A stretch of DNA of 64,000 nt from Sphingomonas sp. Mn802worker (lineage in GTDB: Bacteria; Pseudomonadota; Alphaproteobacteria; Sphingomonadales; Sphingomonadaceae). The notes under the pieces are model-generated. The model was not told the origin of the DNA and made no database searches. It saw only the letters and a program-made list of their open reading frames with translations. The stretch covers positions 558,001 to 622,000 of the forward strand of contig NZ_AORY01000004.1 in the NCBI RefSeq assembly GCF_000382485.1. Direction: 5' to 3'. The first letter of the stretch is position 1. Each line of letters starts with the position of its first letter. The position numbers and the translations under genes were made by a program. This document shows, one piece after another, positions 9,230-18,047 of this stretch.

Positions 9230-10878
9230 TCGCGCTCGCCGTGGAGGCGCTGGTCGCCTCAAGCGCGCTGATGCTGCTGGTGCTGGTCCTGCGCGCGCCC
9301 GTGCGGCGCGCGTTCGGGGCGCAGGTGGCGTATCTGCTCTGGCTGCTGCCGTTGCTGCGGCTGGTGTTGCCGCCACTGCCCGACGACTGGCACGCGACCG
9401 TCACGACGCCGATGACCGGCATGGGCGAGCGCGCGCTGGTGCTGATGGCGAACACCGCGCCTGCCGATGCCCCCGCGCTGGTCGCACCGGTGACGCAGCC
9501 GGCCGGGGCGGCCGGGTGGCTGGCGCTGTTGTGGCTCTCGGGTGCGGTCGCGATCCTGGCAGTGCAATTGACTCAGTATCTTCGTTTCCGCGCTCGCGTC
9601 CTGCGCACTGCAGTGCCGCTGACGCACATCGGCTCGGTCGAGGTGGTCGAGAGCGCCGCCGCGACCGGCCCGCTCGCGTTCGGGCTGTGGCGGCGCGTGG
9701 TCGCGTTTCCGCGCGACTTCGCCGAGCGCTACGATGCACAGGAACGCGAACTCGCTCTCGCGCATGAGGTCGGCCACCACCACCGCGGTGACCTGTGGGC
9801 GAACTGGGTCGCGCTCGGGCTGCTCGCGCTGCATTGGTTCAATCCGGTCGCCTGGATCGCCTTCCGCGCTTTTCGCGCCGACCAGGAGATGGCGAACGAC
9901 GCCGGCGTCTTGGCGGGCGCCGGGCCCGAGTTCCGCCACGCCTACGGCTGCGCGATCGTGAAGGCCGCGCACGGGCGCGCGCTGACGCCGGCGTGTCACC
10001 TCAACACGATCAACGATCTGAAGGGCCGGTTGCGGATGCTGGCGCGCGGGCGCGTGTCACGCCGCCGCCTTGCCGCCGGCGGCGGCGCGGTGGCGCTGCT
10101 GGCCGGCACCGGCCTCGCGCTGACCGCCTCGGGCATGCCGGCCGCCGCGCGCGTTCGCGACGGGGTCGAGCACGTCACCGGCCTGCGCCTCGACACGCTC
10201 GACCGCACGTTCGCAGAGGCGATGCGCCCGCTCGCCCATGCGCGAACGACGAGCCGTGTGACCATCGTGGAGAACGGGCATGCCACGGTGCTGACGGGTG
10301 ACGAGGCCGCTGCCTATGTCGCTCAGAACCCGGTGCCGATCGCACCGGTGCCGCCGGTACCCCCTCCGCCGCCGTCGACCGGTTACAATGCGCAAGCACC
10401 CGTTCCGCCGGCGACGCCGGTGCCGCCCGCCGTGCCCGTCGCGGTGAGCAGCGGACGCGGTGGTTGCGTCGATGGTGCGACCTCTGTCGTGCGCTCAAGC
10501 AACGGGCGTCGAGTGCTGATCTGTGAGACCGGCAGCGACGGCGATGTGACCGGGGTCAGCAGCGAGGCAATGGCTGACGCTCGCGAAGCGCAGCGTGACG
10601 CGAACTCGGCGCGGCAGGAAGCGCTGCGCGAAAGTATGGAGGCTCGCCGCGAGGCAATGCGAGAGGCGCGGGAAGCGCAGCGCGAAGCGATGCGTGTGCG
10701 ACAGGAAGCGCTCCGCGAGAGCAACAGCGCGCTTCGATCCGCGCTCGGCAGCCTTGCGACGACCCGCGCAAGCCTTGCCGCCGACCGTGACCTGTCGGGC
10801 AGCGAGCGCGCCGATGCCTTGCGCGAGGTCGACAAGGCGCTGGCGCAGGTAAAGGCGCAGATGGCCGGTATCGACTGA
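9226..10878 (+). CDS. M56 family membrane metallopeptidase (BlaR1-like) with non-standard sensor region
   Basis: The 550-residue protein has hydrophobic segments near residues 5-24, 35-50, 97-115 and about 285-305. The zinc protease motif is HEVGH (His180-Glu181-His184) followed by HHRGD and the downstream ALHWFNPVAW of M56 peptidases. After the last membrane segment, BlaR1 proteins carry a penicillin-binding domain. Here there is instead a Pro/Val-rich linker (about 365-410), a short cysteine-containing stretch, and a charged helical repeat region rich in REA/QREA units (about 445-510). What it senses is unknown. It is coupled to the repressor gene upstream and the MBL gene downstream. Confidence 0.88.
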   Translation: MIALAVEALVASSALMLLVLVLRAPVRRAFGAQVAYLLWLLPLLRLVLPPLPDDWHATVTTPMTGMGERALVLMANTAPADAPALVAPVTQPAGAAGWLALLWLSGAVAILAVQLTQYLRFRARVLRTAVPLTHIGSVEVVESAAATGPLAFGLWRRVVAFPRDFAERYDAQERELALAHEVGHHHRGDLWANWVALGLLALHWFNPVAWIAFRAFRADQEMANDAGVLAGAGPEFRHAYGCAIVKAAHGRALTPACHLNTINDLKGRLRMLARGRVSRRRLAAGGGAVALLAGTGLALTASGMPAAARVRDGVEHVTGLRLDTLDRTFAEAMRPLAHARTTSRVTIVENGHATVLTGDEAAAYVAQNPVPIAPVPPVPPPPPSTGYNAQAPVPPATPVPPAVPVAVSSGRGGCVDGATSVVRSSNGRRVLICETGSDGDVTGVSSEAMADAREAQRDANSARQEALRESMEARREAMREAREAQREAMRVRQEALRESNSALRSALGSLATTRASLAADRDLSGSERADALREVDKALAQVKAQMAGID

Positions 10879-11804
10879 TGCCATCCGGGCGCGGCGCTTG
10901 CGTCGTCGCGCCCGACCCGCCATCTGGTCAGGCGATGGACGCCACGCCGCCGCCACCGACCGGGCTCGCGATCGAGCTCGAACCGCTCGTCACCCGCGTG
11001 CTTGCGCCCAATGCCTCACCGTACACCTACACGGGGACGCAGACCCATCTGGTCGGGACGACCGACCTCGCGATCATCGATCCGGGACCAGCGGATGACG
11101 CGCATCACGCCGCGCTGCTGCGCGCGATCGGCGGTCGGCCGGTCACCGCGATCCTCATCACGCATCACCACCGCGATCACAGCCCCGGTGCGCGTCGGCT
11201 CGCACAGGAGACGGGCGCGCCGATCGTCGGTGCCGCGCCGTTCGCGCTCAGCGACGGGGGTCCACGCGCCGACGCCGCCTTCGATCCCGACTATGCGCCC
11301 GATCGCGTTCTAGCCGATGGTGAGCGGGTGAGCGGCTCCGACTGGACGTTGGAGGCGATCGCAACGCCGGGCCATACCAGCAACCATCTCGCCTTTGCGT
11401 TGCATCAGACGAATGCGCTTTTCTCGGGCGATCATGTGATGGGATGGGCGACCAGCGTCATCTCGCCCCCCGATGGCGACATGGGTGAGTATATGGCGAG
11501 CCTCGAGAAGCTGCTCGGCCGTGACGACCGCGTCTATTACCCCGGCCACGGCTTGGAGATCGATCGGCCGCAGCGGCTGGTCCGCGGTATGCTAGGACAT
11601 CGCAAGCAGCGCGAGGGGCAGATCATGCGCCTGCTCGCCGAAGGCGCGCGGACGATCCCGACGCTGGTTGAGAAGATGTACGTCGGGCTCGACCACCGGC
11701 TGCGTGGTGCCGCCGAGCGGTCGGTGCTCGCGCATCTGATCGACCTCGACCGGCGCGGTCTGGCGCGTGGAAATGGTGAGCAGTGGCGGTTGGCGGCGGC
11801 ATGA
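10878..11804 (+). CDS. MBL-fold metallo-hydrolase (LACTB2/glyoxalase II-like)
   Basis: The protein has 308 residues, or 289 if translation starts at the ATG at 10935. The metallo-beta-lactamase motif is ITHHHRDHSPG (His96, His98, Asp100, His101), with later metal ligands in GHTSNH, FSGDHVMG and YYPGHG. A C-terminal winged-helix-like segment matches the LACTB2 group. There is no signal peptide, so it is probably cytoplasmic and not a secreted beta-lactamase. Its start overlaps the M56 stop by one base (TGATG). Confidence 0.88.
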   Translation: MPSGRGACVVAPDPPSGQAMDATPPPPTGLAIELEPLVTRVLAPNASPYTYTGTQTHLVGTTDLAIIDPGPADDAHHAALLRAIGGRPVTAILITHHHRDHSPGARRLAQETGAPIVGAAPFALSDGGPRADAAFDPDYAPDRVLADGERVSGSDWTLEAIATPGHTSNHLAFALHQTNALFSGDHVMGWATSVISPPDGDMGEYMASLEKLLGRDDRVYYPGHGLEIDRPQRLVRGMLGHRKQREGQIMRLLAEGARTIPTLVEKMYVGLDHRLRGAAERSVLAHLIDLDRRGLARGNGEQWRLAAA

Positions 11805-12496
11805 ACAACCTCGTCAAGACGGCGATCGGCCTCGCGGTCGCGGCCGCGATCGTGCTGGTCGCGGTGGCCGGCTATCGCCGCTACACCGACACTTACACCG
11901 TTGCGACCGATGAGAACGGCCTGGCGGTCGCGCGCGTAGTCACGGGGCGGCTCTATGGCAGCAGCGACCTTCGCGTCAGCCGCCTGTCGGGTATCGTGCA
12001 GGCGACCGCGGCCACCAGCCGGATGTGGGGCTGGCTGACATCGAGCCGCGTGGTGAAGGCGCCGTACGAGGTCGATTACTTTGTCGAGCTACAGTCGCTC
12101 TCTCCGCGCGACTTCCGCTACGACGAGGCGAACCGCCGTCTGCTCGTCGAGGTGCCCGATGTGGTGGTCGGACGCGCCAACATCGACGAGGCCAACGTGA
12201 CGGTCGACCAGACCCGTGGCATGATCGTTTCACGCGACGCGATGGCGGAATTGCAGCGCCGCGTGTCGGGCACCGCGACGCGCGTGGTCCAGGCGAAAGC
12301 GCGCGAGCCGCAGAACATGCTCAAGGCGCGCGAGAACGGTCGCGCCGCGCTCGAACGGCTGTTCGGCGGTACGCTCGCCGCGGCAGGGCTGCCGGTCAGC
12401 GTCGAGGTGCGCTTCCGCGGTGAGCCGCGCGGTCGCGATGCGACGCAGTGGGATCTTACCCGCAGCCTGGAGGAAGTGCTCGGCAACGCTGCCTGA
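11801..12496 (+). CDS. DUF4230 domain-containing membrane-anchored protein
   Basis: The 231-residue protein has one N-terminal membrane segment (about residues 5-24) and an exported domain matching the DUF4230 pattern (VTGRLYGSSDLRVSRLSG, then VDYFVEL, then LLVEVPDVVV). Function is unknown for the family. The ATG at 11801 overlaps the MBL stop by 4 bases, so it is the last gene of the coupled BlaI-M56-MBL chain. Confidence 0.78.
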   Translation: MNNLVKTAIGLAVAAAIVLVAVAGYRRYTDTYTVATDENGLAVARVVTGRLYGSSDLRVSRLSGIVQATAATSRMWGWLTSSRVVKAPYEVDYFVELQSLSPRDFRYDEANRRLLVEVPDVVVGRANIDEANVTVDQTRGMIVSRDAMAELQRRVSGTATRVVQAKAREPQNMLKARENGRAALERLFGGTLAAAGLPVSVEVRFRGEPRGRDATQWDLTRSLEEVLGNAA

Positions 12497-12561
12497 TCGG
12501 TAGCGCTGACCACGACGCGAATGACTTGATCGCGCGCGCGCGCCGGGCCACATCGCGGCGC

Positions 12562-13560
12562 ATGGAACAGCCGACCAACCTCGCGGGTCTCGATCTGCGC
12601 GCCGAGATCGACCGCCTTCGCCGTGAGCGCAATGCGGTGATCCTCGCGCATTACTACCAAAAGCCCGAGATACAGGATCTGGCCGATTTCGTGGGCGACA
12701 GCCTCGACCTCAGCCGCAAGGCCGCTGACACTGATGCCGACGTGATCGCCTTCTGCGGCGTGCGTTTCATGGCCGAAACCGCGAAGATCCTCAGCCCGAA
12801 CAAGACGGTGGTGCTGCCCGACATGGACGCGGGCTGCAGCCTGGAGGACAGCTGTCCGCCCGAACAATTTGCCGCGTTCCGTGCGCAACACCCTGACGCG
12901 ATCGCACTGACCTACATCAACTGCTCGGCCGAGGTGAAAGGGCTGTCCGATGTCATCGTGACGAGCAGTTCGGCCGAAAAGATCCTGAGCCAGATACCGG
13001 CATCACAGCCGATCATCTTCGGGCCGGACCGCAATCTCGGCGGCTATCTCGCGCGAAAGACCGGGCGCGACCTGATCCTGTGGCCGGGCGTGTGCATCGT
13101 CCACGAGGCGTTCAGCGAGACCGAGCTCCTGAAGCTCAAGGCGCAGCACGCGCACGCGCCGGTCGCGGCGCATCCGGAATGCCCGGCGGTGATCCTCGAC
13201 CACGCCGATTACGTCGGCTCGACCCGCGGCATCCTCGACTATGCGATGGCGATGCCGGGCGACACGCTGATCGTCGCGACCGAGCCGCACATCATCCACC
13301 AGATGGAAAAGGCGCTGCCGGACAAGACCTTTATCGGTGCGCCGGGCGCGGACGGGAACTGCAACTGCAACATCTGTCCGTACATGGCGCTCAACACGAT
13401 GGAGAAGCTCTACGTCGCCCTGCGCGACCTGACGCCTAGGATCGAGATCGAGGAAGGGCTGCGGCTCCGCGCGAAGAAGAGCCTCGATGCAATGCTGGCG
13501 ATGGCGAGCGGGTCGGTCGGGCTGGGTGACCTTGGCCCGGTGCGCATCACCGGCGACTGA
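12562..13560 (+). CDS. nadA: Quinolinate synthase
   Basis: The 332-residue enzyme condenses iminoaspartate with dihydroxyacetone phosphate to quinolinate for NAD synthesis. Markers are VILAHYYQKPEIQDLADFVG, FCGVRFMAETAKIL and YINCSAEVKG. The [4Fe-4S] ligands are likely Cys121, Cys207 (HPECPA) and one of Cys267/269/272 in the CNCNICPYM stretch. No nadB or nadC is seen nearby. The ATG at 12562 matches the usual N-terminus. Confidence 0.96.
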   Translation: MEQPTNLAGLDLRAEIDRLRRERNAVILAHYYQKPEIQDLADFVGDSLDLSRKAADTDADVIAFCGVRFMAETAKILSPNKTVVLPDMDAGCSLEDSCPPEQFAAFRAQHPDAIALTYINCSAEVKGLSDVIVTSSSAEKILSQIPASQPIIFGPDRNLGGYLARKTGRDLILWPGVCIVHEAFSETELLKLKAQHAHAPVAAHPECPAVILDHADYVGSTRGILDYAMAMPGDTLIVATEPHIIHQMEKALPDKTFIGAPGADGNCNCNICPYMALNTMEKLYVALRDLTPRIEIEEGLRLRAKKSLDAMLAMASGSVGLGDLGPVRITGD

Positions 13561-13611
13561 GCGACGGCGGCGCTTACCGCGCATTTACGATCGGCGACTA
13601 AGCTCGGCTCC

Positions 13612-13917
13612 ATGTCGGAGCATAATCATAAGCAGAGCATCGCGATCCTGATCGGGGCGGGCGTTGTGGGCGCCGTTGTCGGTGTCGGCTCGACCACGAC
13701 CGCCGGTACAGGCCGTGCTGCCGTGACGAAGGTGGCTCATGGCGTCGCTGTGGCTACAGGGGTGAAGCGTGCGCGCGAGCCGCAGCCGGGCGATCACTGG
13801 GGCGGATGCAACGATGCGCGCGCAGCCGGCACTGCACCGATCTACCGCGACGAGCCCGGCTACCGCGAGAACATGGACGGTGACGGCGACGGGATCGCGT
13901 GCGAGCCGATCCGCTGA
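13612..13917 (+). CDS. Excalibur calcium-binding domain protein
   Basis: The 101-residue protein has a hydrophobic segment at about residues 10-25 (membrane anchor or signal) and ends with an excalibur domain: GGCNDARAAG, then YRDEPGYRENMDGDGDGIAC. The DGDGDGIACE calcium loop and two cysteines are diagnostic. The domain is expected outside the cytoplasmic membrane. Its role is unknown. It converges with ppk2, 12 bases away. Confidence 0.85.
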   Translation: MSEHNHKQSIAILIGAGVVGAVVGVGSTTTAGTGRAAVTKVAHGVAVATGVKRAREPQPGDHWGGCNDARAAGTAPIYRDEPGYRENMDGDGDGIACEPIR

Positions 13918-13929
13918 CGCGTGCGCGTC

Positions 13930-14679
13930 CTATTTCGCCAGCCTTCCGTCCTTCAACGCGTCCAGCTCGAAGGTAAACGATACCTCGCTGTTCGGTTGCT
14001 TGATGTCGTGCGACACCTCATCGTCCGCGACGGCGTGGAGCAGGTGACGGATCACCGCCTTGTGCGCAGCGGGCTTGTCGTCACCGCGCACGCAGGTCCA
14101 CGGCGCCCACACGCTATGCGTCCGCTCCAGCATCACGTCGCGTGCGGCCGAATATTCGTCCCATTTGTCCTGCGCGACTGCGTCGAGCGATGACATCTTC
14201 AACGCCTTGAGTGGATTGGTGCGCCGCATGTCCAGCCGCCGCGCCTGCTCGTCCTTGTCGATGTCGAGCCATAGCTTGACCAGCTTGATCCCGTTCTCGA
14301 CCAGCATGCGCTCGAAATCGGGTACGTCGCGCAGGAACTGCGCCTGCTCGGCGCGGGTGGAGAAGCCGTTGACGACCTCGACGCCCGCGCGATTGTACCA
14401 GCTGCGGTTGAAGATCACGAGTTCGCCGGCCGCGGGCAGGTGTGACACGTAGCGCTGGAAGTACCATTGCGACTGCTCGCGGTCACTCGGCTTCGGCAGC
14501 GCGATGACGCGGGTGTTGCGGACGGACAGATGCCTGGTGATCGCCTTGATCGTGCCGTCCTTACCCGCGGTGTCGCGACCTTCGAGCACGACGACCGCGC
14601 GCTCGCCGCTCTTCGCCATCGCCGCCTGCATCCGGACCAACCCGAGTTGCAGTTTGTGATCGTGCTTGGCCTTCCCCAC
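13930..14679 (-). CDS. ppk2: Polyphosphate kinase 2
   Basis: The 249-residue PPK2 family enzyme transfers phosphate between polyphosphate and nucleoside di- or triphosphates. Walker A is EGRDTAGKDGTIK (Gly34, Asp36, Lys40, Asp41), Walker B-like residues lie in FNRSWYNRAGVE, and the lid module RRTNPLKALKMSSLD follows. Length and single domain fit class I PPK2. It is transcribed divergently from the prolyl oligopeptidase gene. Confidence 0.94.
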   Translation of the reverse strand: MGKAKHDHKLQLGLVRMQAAMAKSGERAVVVLEGRDTAGKDGTIKAITRHLSVRNTRVIALPKPSDREQSQWYFQRYVSHLPAAGELVIFNRSWYNRAGVEVVNGFSTRAEQAQFLRDVPDFERMLVENGIKLVKLWLDIDKDEQARRLDMRRTNPLKALKMSSLDAVAQDKWDEYSAARDVMLERTHSVWAPWTCVRGDDKPAAHKAVIRHLLHAVADDEVSHDIKQPNSEVSFTFELDALKDGRLAK

Positions 14680-14750
14680 CGTGCCTCCATACGCTTCATC
14701 GCCGCGACACGCCGGTTGAGCGGGTGCGGCAGGAAGGCTACGCTTAAGCC

Positions 14751-16829
14751 ATGAAATCGCTCCTTCCGCTCGTTTCGCTTCTCGCTGTCGCCGCTGCCCC
14801 CGCGGCTGATCCCTATGCCTGGTTGGAGGATATCGAGGGCAGTCGCGCGCTGGGCCAGGTCAAGGCGTGGAATGCCGAGACCGAGCAGCTGCTGACGCGC
14901 GATCCGCGCTACGAACAGGATCGCGCGCGCGCCAAGGCGATCCTCGACGACGAGGCGCAGATCGCAGAGCCGGAAAGCATCCTGGGTGCCCGCGTCACCA
15001 ACCTGTGGCGCGATGCGGCGCACCCGCGCGGGCTGTGGCGGGTGGCCAGCCTCGCCAGCTACACCGCGGGCAAGCCCGCATGGCGCACGCTGATCGACGT
15101 CGATGCGCTCGGCAAGGCGGAGGGCAAGAGCTGGGTGTGGCATGGCGCGCAGTGCCTCGAGCCCGATTACACGCGCTGCATGGTCGCGCTCAGCCCCGGC
15201 GGCACCGACGCGCAGGTGGTGCGCGAGTTCGACCTGAAGACCGGCGCGTTCGTGCCCGGCGGCTTCGTCCTGCCCGAGGCGAAGAGCCGCTATACCTGGA
15301 TCGACCGCGATCACCTGCTGGTCGCGAGCGACTGGGGCGCGGGATCGCTGACCGTGTCGGGCTATCCCCGGATCGCCAAGGTATGGACGCGCGGCACCGC
15401 CATCACGGCGGCGAAGACGGTGCATGAGGCTCCCGCCTCGATCGTCGGGCTTGAGGTGAGCGCCCCCGTCGACGCAAAGCAGCGCTGGCCGATGATCGCG
15501 GTCAACACGACCTTCTTCCAGAGCGATTATATCGTACGGATGCCCGACGGGCGCTTCGTGCCGCTGTCGCTGCCGCAGGGAGCGGACGTGCGCGACGTGA
15601 TCGATGGCCGCGCGATCGTGTCGTACAGCAAGCCCGCGAACGGCTTCGACGCCGGCGTGCTCGTCGCCTATTCGCTTGCTGACGCCGCCGCGGGGCGTGC
15701 GACGCCCGAGTTGGTCATGGCACCGACGAAGAGCCAGGCGGTCGAGGAGGTCAGCGCGACCGACAATGTGCTGTGGGTCAAGGTGCTCGACGACGTGTCG
15801 GGCAAGCTGATCGCGCTGCGTCGCGGCGCTGACGGCCGCTGGTCGCAGCGTGCGATGCCGCTCGCCGCCAACAGCACGATCCACATCACCGGCAGCTCGG
15901 GCGCGCGCGATATGGCGTTCGCGACCGTGGAGGGGATGCTTACCCCGCCGACGCTCTATGCGATCGGCGCCGATGCGAAGGTCACGTCGGTCCAGTCGCT
16001 CCCGCCGAAGTTCGACGTGAGCAAATATGCGGTAGCGCAGCATTTCGCGACATCGAAGGACGGCACGCGCGTGCCCTATTTCCTCGTGACGAAGAAGGGC
16101 GCGTCGCAGCCCGCGCCCGCGCTGATCCACGCTTATGGTGGTTTCCGCAACGCGCAAACGCCGACCTACCTGACCGACCAGCCGTACCGCGCCGGACCGC
16201 TGGCGCTGTTCTGGGTCGAGCAGGGCAATGCGTTCGTCCTCGCCAATATCCGCGGCGGCGGCGAGTACGGGCCGCGCTGGCATCAGGCGGGCCTGCGCGA
16301 GAAGCGGCAAAACGTGTTTGACGACCTGCATGCAGTCGCCGAGGATTTGGTCAAGACGGGGGTAAGCGCGCCGAAGAAGATCGCGATCTCCGGCCGCTCG
16401 AACGGCGGCCTGCTGGTCGGCGTCGCGATGGAGCAGCGCCCCAATCTGTACGGCGCGGTGATCGCGGGCTCGCCGCTCGAGGACATGCAGCGCTACTCGC
16501 ATTTGTCCGCCGGCGCCTCGTGGATCGATGAATATGGCGATCCCGACAAGCCCGCCGAGTGGGCGTTCATCAGCAAATATTCGCCGTACCAGAATGTGAA
16601 GGCGGGCGTACGCTATCCGCCGGTGCTGTTCTATGGCTCGACCAAGGACGACCGCGTCCATCCCGGCCATGCACGGAAGCTCGCTGCGCTGCTGAAGGCG
16701 AACGGCAACACGGTCTACTTCCACGAATATCTCGAGGGCGGGCACTCGGTCGGCGCCGATCACGCAGAGGACGCGCGCCGCGCCGCATTGCTCGACGCGT
16801 TCCTCCGCCGTGAGTTGATGGGGAAATAG
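14751..16829 (+). CDS. Prolyl oligopeptidase family serine peptidase (S9A), exported
   Basis: The 692-residue protein starts with a signal peptide ([19 protein letters not shown]). The N-terminal PYAWLEDIEG opens the family, a seven-bladed propeller follows, and the C-terminal alpha/beta hydrolase domain holds Ser550 in GRSNGGL, Asp634 in KDDRVHPGH and His665 in GGHSVG. IRGGGEYGPRWHQ is also typical. It is expected to cleave short proline-containing peptides in the periplasm. GGAAGG lies just ahead of the start. Confidence 0.93.
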   Translation: MKSLLPLVSLLAVAAAPAADPYAWLEDIEGSRALGQVKAWNAETEQLLTRDPRYEQDRARAKAILDDEAQIAEPESILGARVTNLWRDAAHPRGLWRVASLASYTAGKPAWRTLIDVDALGKAEGKSWVWHGAQCLEPDYTRCMVALSPGGTDAQVVREFDLKTGAFVPGGFVLPEAKSRYTWIDRDHLLVASDWGAGSLTVSGYPRIAKVWTRGTAITAAKTVHEAPASIVGLEVSAPVDAKQRWPMIAVNTTFFQSDYIVRMPDGRFVPLSLPQGADVRDVIDGRAIVSYSKPANGFDAGVLVAYSLADAAAGRATPELVMAPTKSQAVEEVSATDNVLWVKVLDDVSGKLIALRRGADGRWSQRAMPLAANSTIHITGSSGARDMAFATVEGMLTPPTLYAIGADAKVTSVQSLPPKFDVSKYAVAQHFATSKDGTRVPYFLVTKKGASQPAPALIHAYGGFRNAQTPTYLTDQPYRAGPLALFWVEQGNAFVLANIRGGGEYGPRWHQAGLREKRQNVFDDLHAVAEDLVKTGVSAPKKIAISGRSNGGLLVGVAMEQRPNLYGAVIAGSPLEDMQRYSHLSAGASWIDEYGDPDKPAEWAFISKYSPYQNVKAGVRYPPVLFYGSTKDDRVHPGHARKLAALLKANGNTVYFHEYLEGGHSVGADHAEDARRAALLDAFLRRELMGK

Positions 16830-16877
16830 GCACCCGTGTGGCCGCTCGCGCGTTGTGGGCGGCCAAAGGGAGGCAAG

Positions 16878-17654
16878 ATGACCAAGCTGTTCCACGTCAG
16901 CGACGTGCATTTCGGCGCCGAGGACCCGGCAGCGATCGCCTGGTTTAGTGAGCGTGTCGCCGCGGAGAAGCCCGACGCCGTCATCATGACCGGCGACCTG
17001 ACGATGCGCGCCAAGCCGAAGGAGTTCCGCGCAGGCGGCGACTGGCTACGCTCGCTCGGTGTGCCGGTGACGCTTGAGGTCGGCAACCACGACATCCCTT
17101 ATTACTGGGACCCGCTCCGCCGGCTGTTCTCGCCCTATTCGCGCTACGCCGCGGTGGAAAAGATGATCGAGCGTCCGCTCGACGTTGCCGGGATCGCGGT
17201 CATTCCGCTCAAGACGACCGCGCGTGCGCAGTGGCGCTGGAACTGGTCGAAGGGTCGCGTCAGCCCCGGCTCGCTCCGCCGCGCGCTGTCGCTGATCGCA
17301 GGCGTGCCGAAGGATCACCTGATCATCGTCGCCGGGCACCATCCGCTGATCGAGGGACCGACCAAGGGAACAGCCAGGACCAAGTACGGCGACCAGGCGC
17401 TGGTCGCGCTGGCAGAGGCGGGGGCGGATGCGGTGCTGTCGGGCCATGTCCACGATCCGTTCGACGTACCTTACACCCACGCGGGCCGTACCGTGCGACT
17501 GATCGGCGCGGGGACGCTGTCGAAGCGCGTGCGCCACTCGCCACCCGCGTTCAACGAACTCCGCATCGAAGGGCAAGCGATCACCACCATCGTGCGCACG
17601 ATGGAGGGTGACCAGACGCTTGCGATCGGCGAACCGGTGCGCGAGCCCGCATGA
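16878..17654 (+). CDS. Metallophosphoesterase (calcineurin-like)
   Basis: The 258-residue protein shows all metal motifs: HVSDVHFG (Asp9, His11), MTGDLT (Asp40), GNHD (Asn70, His71), GHHP and SGHVHDP. This matches class III cyclic-nucleotide-phosphodiesterase-like phosphoesterases; the substrate is unknown. AGGGAGG at about 16867-16872 supports the ATG at 16878 over an upstream in-frame ATG at 16836. Its stop overlaps the next gene by 4 bases. Confidence 0.88.
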   Translation: MTKLFHVSDVHFGAEDPAAIAWFSERVAAEKPDAVIMTGDLTMRAKPKEFRAGGDWLRSLGVPVTLEVGNHDIPYYWDPLRRLFSPYSRYAAVEKMIERPLDVAGIAVIPLKTTARAQWRWNWSKGRVSPGSLRRALSLIAGVPKDHLIIVAGHHPLIEGPTKGTARTKYGDQALVALAEAGADAVLSGHVHDPFDVPYTHAGRTVRLIGAGTLSKRVRHSPPAFNELRIEGQAITTIVRTMEGDQTLAIGEPVREPA

Positions 17655-18022
17655 TGCGCCGACTGCTCGCCTTTACGATCCTGCTGGTCGCCGCCGCGCC
17701 CATCGACAAGGCCGGCGTGACGCGGAGCGACAAGGCGGGGCCATCGCGCGCGGACCGGCGGCTGAAGGCGGACGTGCTGAAGGGCATGCAACGCTATTCG
17801 GTGGCGGCCTACCGCTGCGCGCGGCTCGACCGGGTGCAGGCGCAGTCGCTGCCGAACCGCTTTCGCGCCGGCTCGCCGATCTACCGCCGCGGCGGGCATT
17901 GGGAGGAATGGTCAGCACGCGCGTGCGGACAGCGCCGGACCTTTCTGGTGGCGATGTCGCCGAGCCGCCGCGGCGGGATCGACTTCACGATTGAGCCGCT
18001 GCGCTCGTCGAAGCGACGCTGA
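17651..18022 (+). CDS. Hypothetical exported protein
   Basis: The 123-residue basic protein has a short signal-like N-terminus (MMRRLLAFTILLVAAAP). Two cysteines, in AAYRCARLD and ARACGQRR, could form a disulfide after export. No family is recognised. The ATGA overlap with the phosphoesterase suggests joint translation. Its stop codon lies in the left arm of a hairpin shared with the convergent TonB receptor gene. Confidence 0.6.
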   Translation: MMRRLLAFTILLVAAAPIDKAGVTRSDKAGPSRADRRLKADVLKGMQRYSVAAYRCARLDRVQAQSLPNRFRAGSPIYRRGGHWEEWSARACGQRRTFLVAMSPSRRGGIDFTIEPLRSSKRR

Positions 18023-18047
18023 GGCTCAACGCCTGAGCCGCAGCGTC
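18015..18047. terminator. Hairpin across the two convergent stop codons
   Basis: Left arm 18015-18028 pairs with right arm 18034-18047 (GACGCTG, one mismatch, GGCTCA, a 5-base loop, then the complements). It contains the stops of both the plus-strand hypothetical gene and the minus-strand TonB receptor gene. No T-run follows on either strand, so it may act as a weak bidirectional terminator or as a 3'-end stabiliser. Confidence 0.5.

Noticed and set aside
14415..16910. Long open frame antisense to the prolyl oligopeptidase gene
   Set aside because: It is Arg/His/Leu-rich with no start context or domain, and it lies opposite a complete enzyme gene.
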